Of a DNA stretch of 64,000 nt, positions 62,512-64,000 are shown piece by piece. This stretch comes from Gymnodinialimonas ceratoperidinii (GTDB taxonomy: Bacteria; Pseudomonadota; Alphaproteobacteria; Rhodobacterales; Rhodobacteraceae). Position 1 is the first letter of the stretch, and every line of letters starts with the position of its first letter. The stretch spans positions 3,273,501 to 3,337,500 of the forward strand of contig NZ_CP079194.1 in the NCBI RefSeq assembly GCF_019297855.1. Reading direction: 5' to 3'. Below the pieces are notes generated by a model. The model was not told the DNA's origin. It made no database searches and saw only the letters and a list, made by a program, of their open reading frames with translations. Position numbers and translations under genes: made by a program.

Positions 62512-63105
62512 GAGGGGATCACCGTGGGACTGTTGCGGGCAGAAAATTGAGTAAGCTCTATGGCTTGCTTTGAGATTTCCTGATTAGTGTCCTTTTGAAA
62601 GTGGAAGGGCAAGTGCTGGCCTTCCAGGTCTCCGGCCCGTCGCCGCGCCGCTTCGTATTCAACTCAGAAAGTCCCCTCCCTCAGCAGATCGGATCTTCAC
62701 CATCCGGACGATTCTTCACCGCGATGAGAAAGTCTGGTTCCGGGAAGCCGCGCCGCAGTGATGGCGGCTTTGGCAAAGGTCGGTTATGGGCCGATCGCTA
62801 CAGGGCTGTCTATACGGCAACGGGGAAGCCTCCATGATCAAAGACACCGGTTTTGGTTCAAACCCAACCGTTTCATGTCAGATGCAAAGGAAGGGTGCTT
62901 AACACTTTCCAAGATCGGCCAGAGCACTGTGGCGTGAAACCGTATTGGTAATAGTGTTAAGTTAACCTCGGCGTTCCGCATTTCCGCCTGCGCTACGCGG
63001 TGCAGGAAGGTCCGCTAAGCGGACAAAGCGCCATTTTGCTGCGGCTGCGCAAATGGCTGCTTTAGGCCTGGCGCACCAATAGAACATTGCAGCAGGACAC
63101 GTCGG
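62512..63105. other. Long gap between helicase and metal-sensor genes
   Basis: About 590 bases with no gene I can support; an 80-codon frame at 62595-62837 starts at TTG and has no recognisable product. Two inverted repeats are visible: GTCCGCT-A-AGCGGAC at 63010-63024, and GCCATTT (63030-63036) with AAATGGC (63051-63057). They lie downstream of the leftward metal-sensor gene and may form its terminator. Confidence 0.45.
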
Positions 63106-63456
63106 TTAATCCGTATAGCTTCGGCAGGCATCGACCCCTACGGCTGTCGAGGCAAGTAGTTGATCTGCGTCGCGGATGAGATCAGCGATCCGCCTGTCCG
63201 CAAGGCGATACCGGACGAACCGACCTTCGTTCCTGCGACTGACCAGACCGCAATCCAAAAGGCAGCGCAGATGGTTCGAGACATTGGGCTGACCAAGCCC
63301 TGTTTGGGTAACGATTTCCTGCACGCTGCGTTCGTCCGACAGTAGCGCATCGAGGATCGCAAGACGGCTGGGGTCGCCGAGACCCCGGAAGAGCTTTGCC
63401 CGCGGCTCAAGGGTGTCAGCTGCCGAAAGATCGTCTTGAATGTTTTGCAATGTCAT
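63106..63456 (-). CDS. ArsR/SmtB-family metal sensor, CmtR-like
   Basis: A 116-residue winged-helix repressor. The recognition helix region is TGLGQPNVSNHLRCLLDCGLV, here shown to note its Cys-x3-Cys pair in LRCLLDC; a third cysteine lies near the C-terminus (VDACRSY). The C-x3-C in the recognition helix plus a C-terminal Cys is the cadmium/lead site layout of CmtR. The ATG at 63456 is chosen; GTG at 63468 is an alternative. It is divergent from an HMA-CDF exporter gene and likely represses it until metal binds. Confidence 0.85.
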   Translation of the reverse strand: MTLQNIQDDLSAADTLEPRAKLFRGLGDPSRLAILDALLSDERSVQEIVTQTGLGQPNVSNHLRCLLDCGLVSRRNEGRFVRYRLADRRIADLIRDADQLLASTAVGVDACRSYTD

Positions 63457-63473
63457 ATCATTATCCACTGATA
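63456..63473. promoter_or_regulatory. Candidate operator TATCA-N8-TGATA
   Basis: TATCA (63456-63460) and TGATA (63469-63473) form an inverted repeat that overlaps the start of the metal-sensor gene, in the 63-base divergent region with the exporter. ArsR-type regulators bind such sites. The arms are short. Confidence 0.4.
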
Positions 63474-63519
63474 CGTTAGCGGCGACTTCTTTCGCACGCT
63501 ACCTTCAAGAGGATCGCAT

Positions 63520-64000
63520 ATGAGCCGAGCAGATAACACCACATTGCCTACAACGTCTTTGCCGATCCGGATGCGGGTGCATGGCATGGACTGCGCCAAG
63601 GATGCCGCCGAGATCGAACGGGCCGCTCGGTCTGCGGGCGTGGCTGAAGGCGATGTGAAGGTGTCTGCCGCAACCCATGTCATGACATTGCGGATCGCCG
63701 AAGACGACTTGCCGAAAGTGCGTCCAGCACTGGACGCAACCGGCTATGGCTTTGAGCTGATCAAGAGCGGGGATACATCGTCCGATCCGGCTTACAAAGA
63801 CCCGAGCTATCGCCGCGCGCTCTGGATCGTGGTCCTGCTCAATCTCGGCTACGGGGTGATCGAGATGTTCGGCGGGTTCCTGTCCGGATCGCAAGCTTTG
63901 AAAGCAGATGCCCTGGATTTTTTGGGCGACGGCGCAATCACCTTTCTGGGCCTGCTCGCTATCGGTTGGAGTCTGACATGGCGGGCGCGGTCGGCGATGA
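63520..64000 (+). CDS. HMA-domain cation diffusion facilitator, N-terminal part (3' end outside window)
   Basis: The first 160 codons of a metal exporter. Residues 13-80 form a heavy-metal-associated domain with VHGMDCAKDA in place of the usual GMxCxxC, so only one metal Cys remains, and GYGFELIKSG closes it. After SSDPAYKDPSYRRALW come the first membrane helices of a CDF transporter: VVLLNLGYGVIEMFGGFLSG and ALKADALDFLGDGA, where the Asp residues correspond to the CDF transport site. AGAGGAT precedes the ATG. With the divergent CmtR-like regulator it forms a metal-resistance unit. Confidence 0.88.
   Translation, partial: MSRADNTTLPTTSLPIRMRVHGMDCAKDAAEIERAARSAGVAEGDVKVSAATHVMTLRIAEDDLPKVRPALDATGYGFELIKSGDTSSDPAYKDPSYRRALWIVVLLNLGYGVIEMFGGFLSGSQALKADALDFLGDGAITFLGLLAIGWSLTWRARSAM

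Noticed and set aside
62595..62837. 80-codon frame in the gap before the metal-sensor gene
   Set aside because: Starts at TTG without a ribosome site and has no recognisable product.

Overview
The window looks like chromosome of an alphaproteobacterium of the Rhodobacterales (roseobacter/Rhodobacteraceae type). The grounds are high GC in most genes, an RTX protein with a C-terminal Hint domain, TRAP transport genes, a TTAA-N7-TTAA box of the CtrA kind, and GC-rich palindromes running into a CCCGGGATATTT-like motif. No 16S rRNA or other species marker is present, so the assignment is inference.

1-13267 is a surface-glycan locus. It opens with the 3' end of a pseudaminic/neuraminic acid synthase (pseI type). 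After that come a Gfo/Idh/MocA oxidoreductase, a GT-B-like protein, a DegT-type aminotransferase, a GNAT acetyltransferase, a PhyH-like dioxygenase, a flippase-like membrane protein, a second GT-B-like protein with nonulosonate-transferase-like motifs, a polymerase-like membrane protein and a UDP-sugar dehydrogenase. Most neighbours overlap by 1-4 bases. A leftward glycosyltransferase and a rightward epimerase plus phosphoglycosyl transferase flank a promoter region holding a CtrA-like box.

13280-43761 is ordinary metabolic and transport chromosome: IclR regulator, TRAP transporter and GMC oxidoreductase; a secreted RTX-Hint protein; glpD-glpK-nitrilase; a metallophosphatase; a complete seven-gene mrp Na+/H+ antiporter operon; an Ldh2-like fragment with LysR; a sugar-type ABC transporter without its ATPase, next to a double SnoaL-like protein; and acs with a GntR regulator.

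43836-about 58950 is a genomic island that begins at an elongator tRNA-Met. Base composition changes right after the tRNA. Cargo includes two HNH endonucleases around a PD-(D/E)XK-like protein, an H-NS-like silencer, a translationally coupled ParB/Srx-like plus Mrr-like nuclease pair (the best candidate here for an undescribed restriction or defence system), a secreted SNase-like nuclease, a stand-alone GIY-YIG protein, two tyrosine recombinases, and an AlpA, primase and RecA-like ATPase module typical of integrative elements or phage satellites. Decay is visible: an IS3 remnant, a deleted ridA copy and an excalibur-domain gene with stop codons.

59116-64000 returns to higher GC. It holds a 1131-residue SF1 helicase fused to a phospholipase-D nuclease (Mokosh type II-like), then a CmtR-like metal sensor divergent from an HMA-CDF metal exporter cut by the window end.
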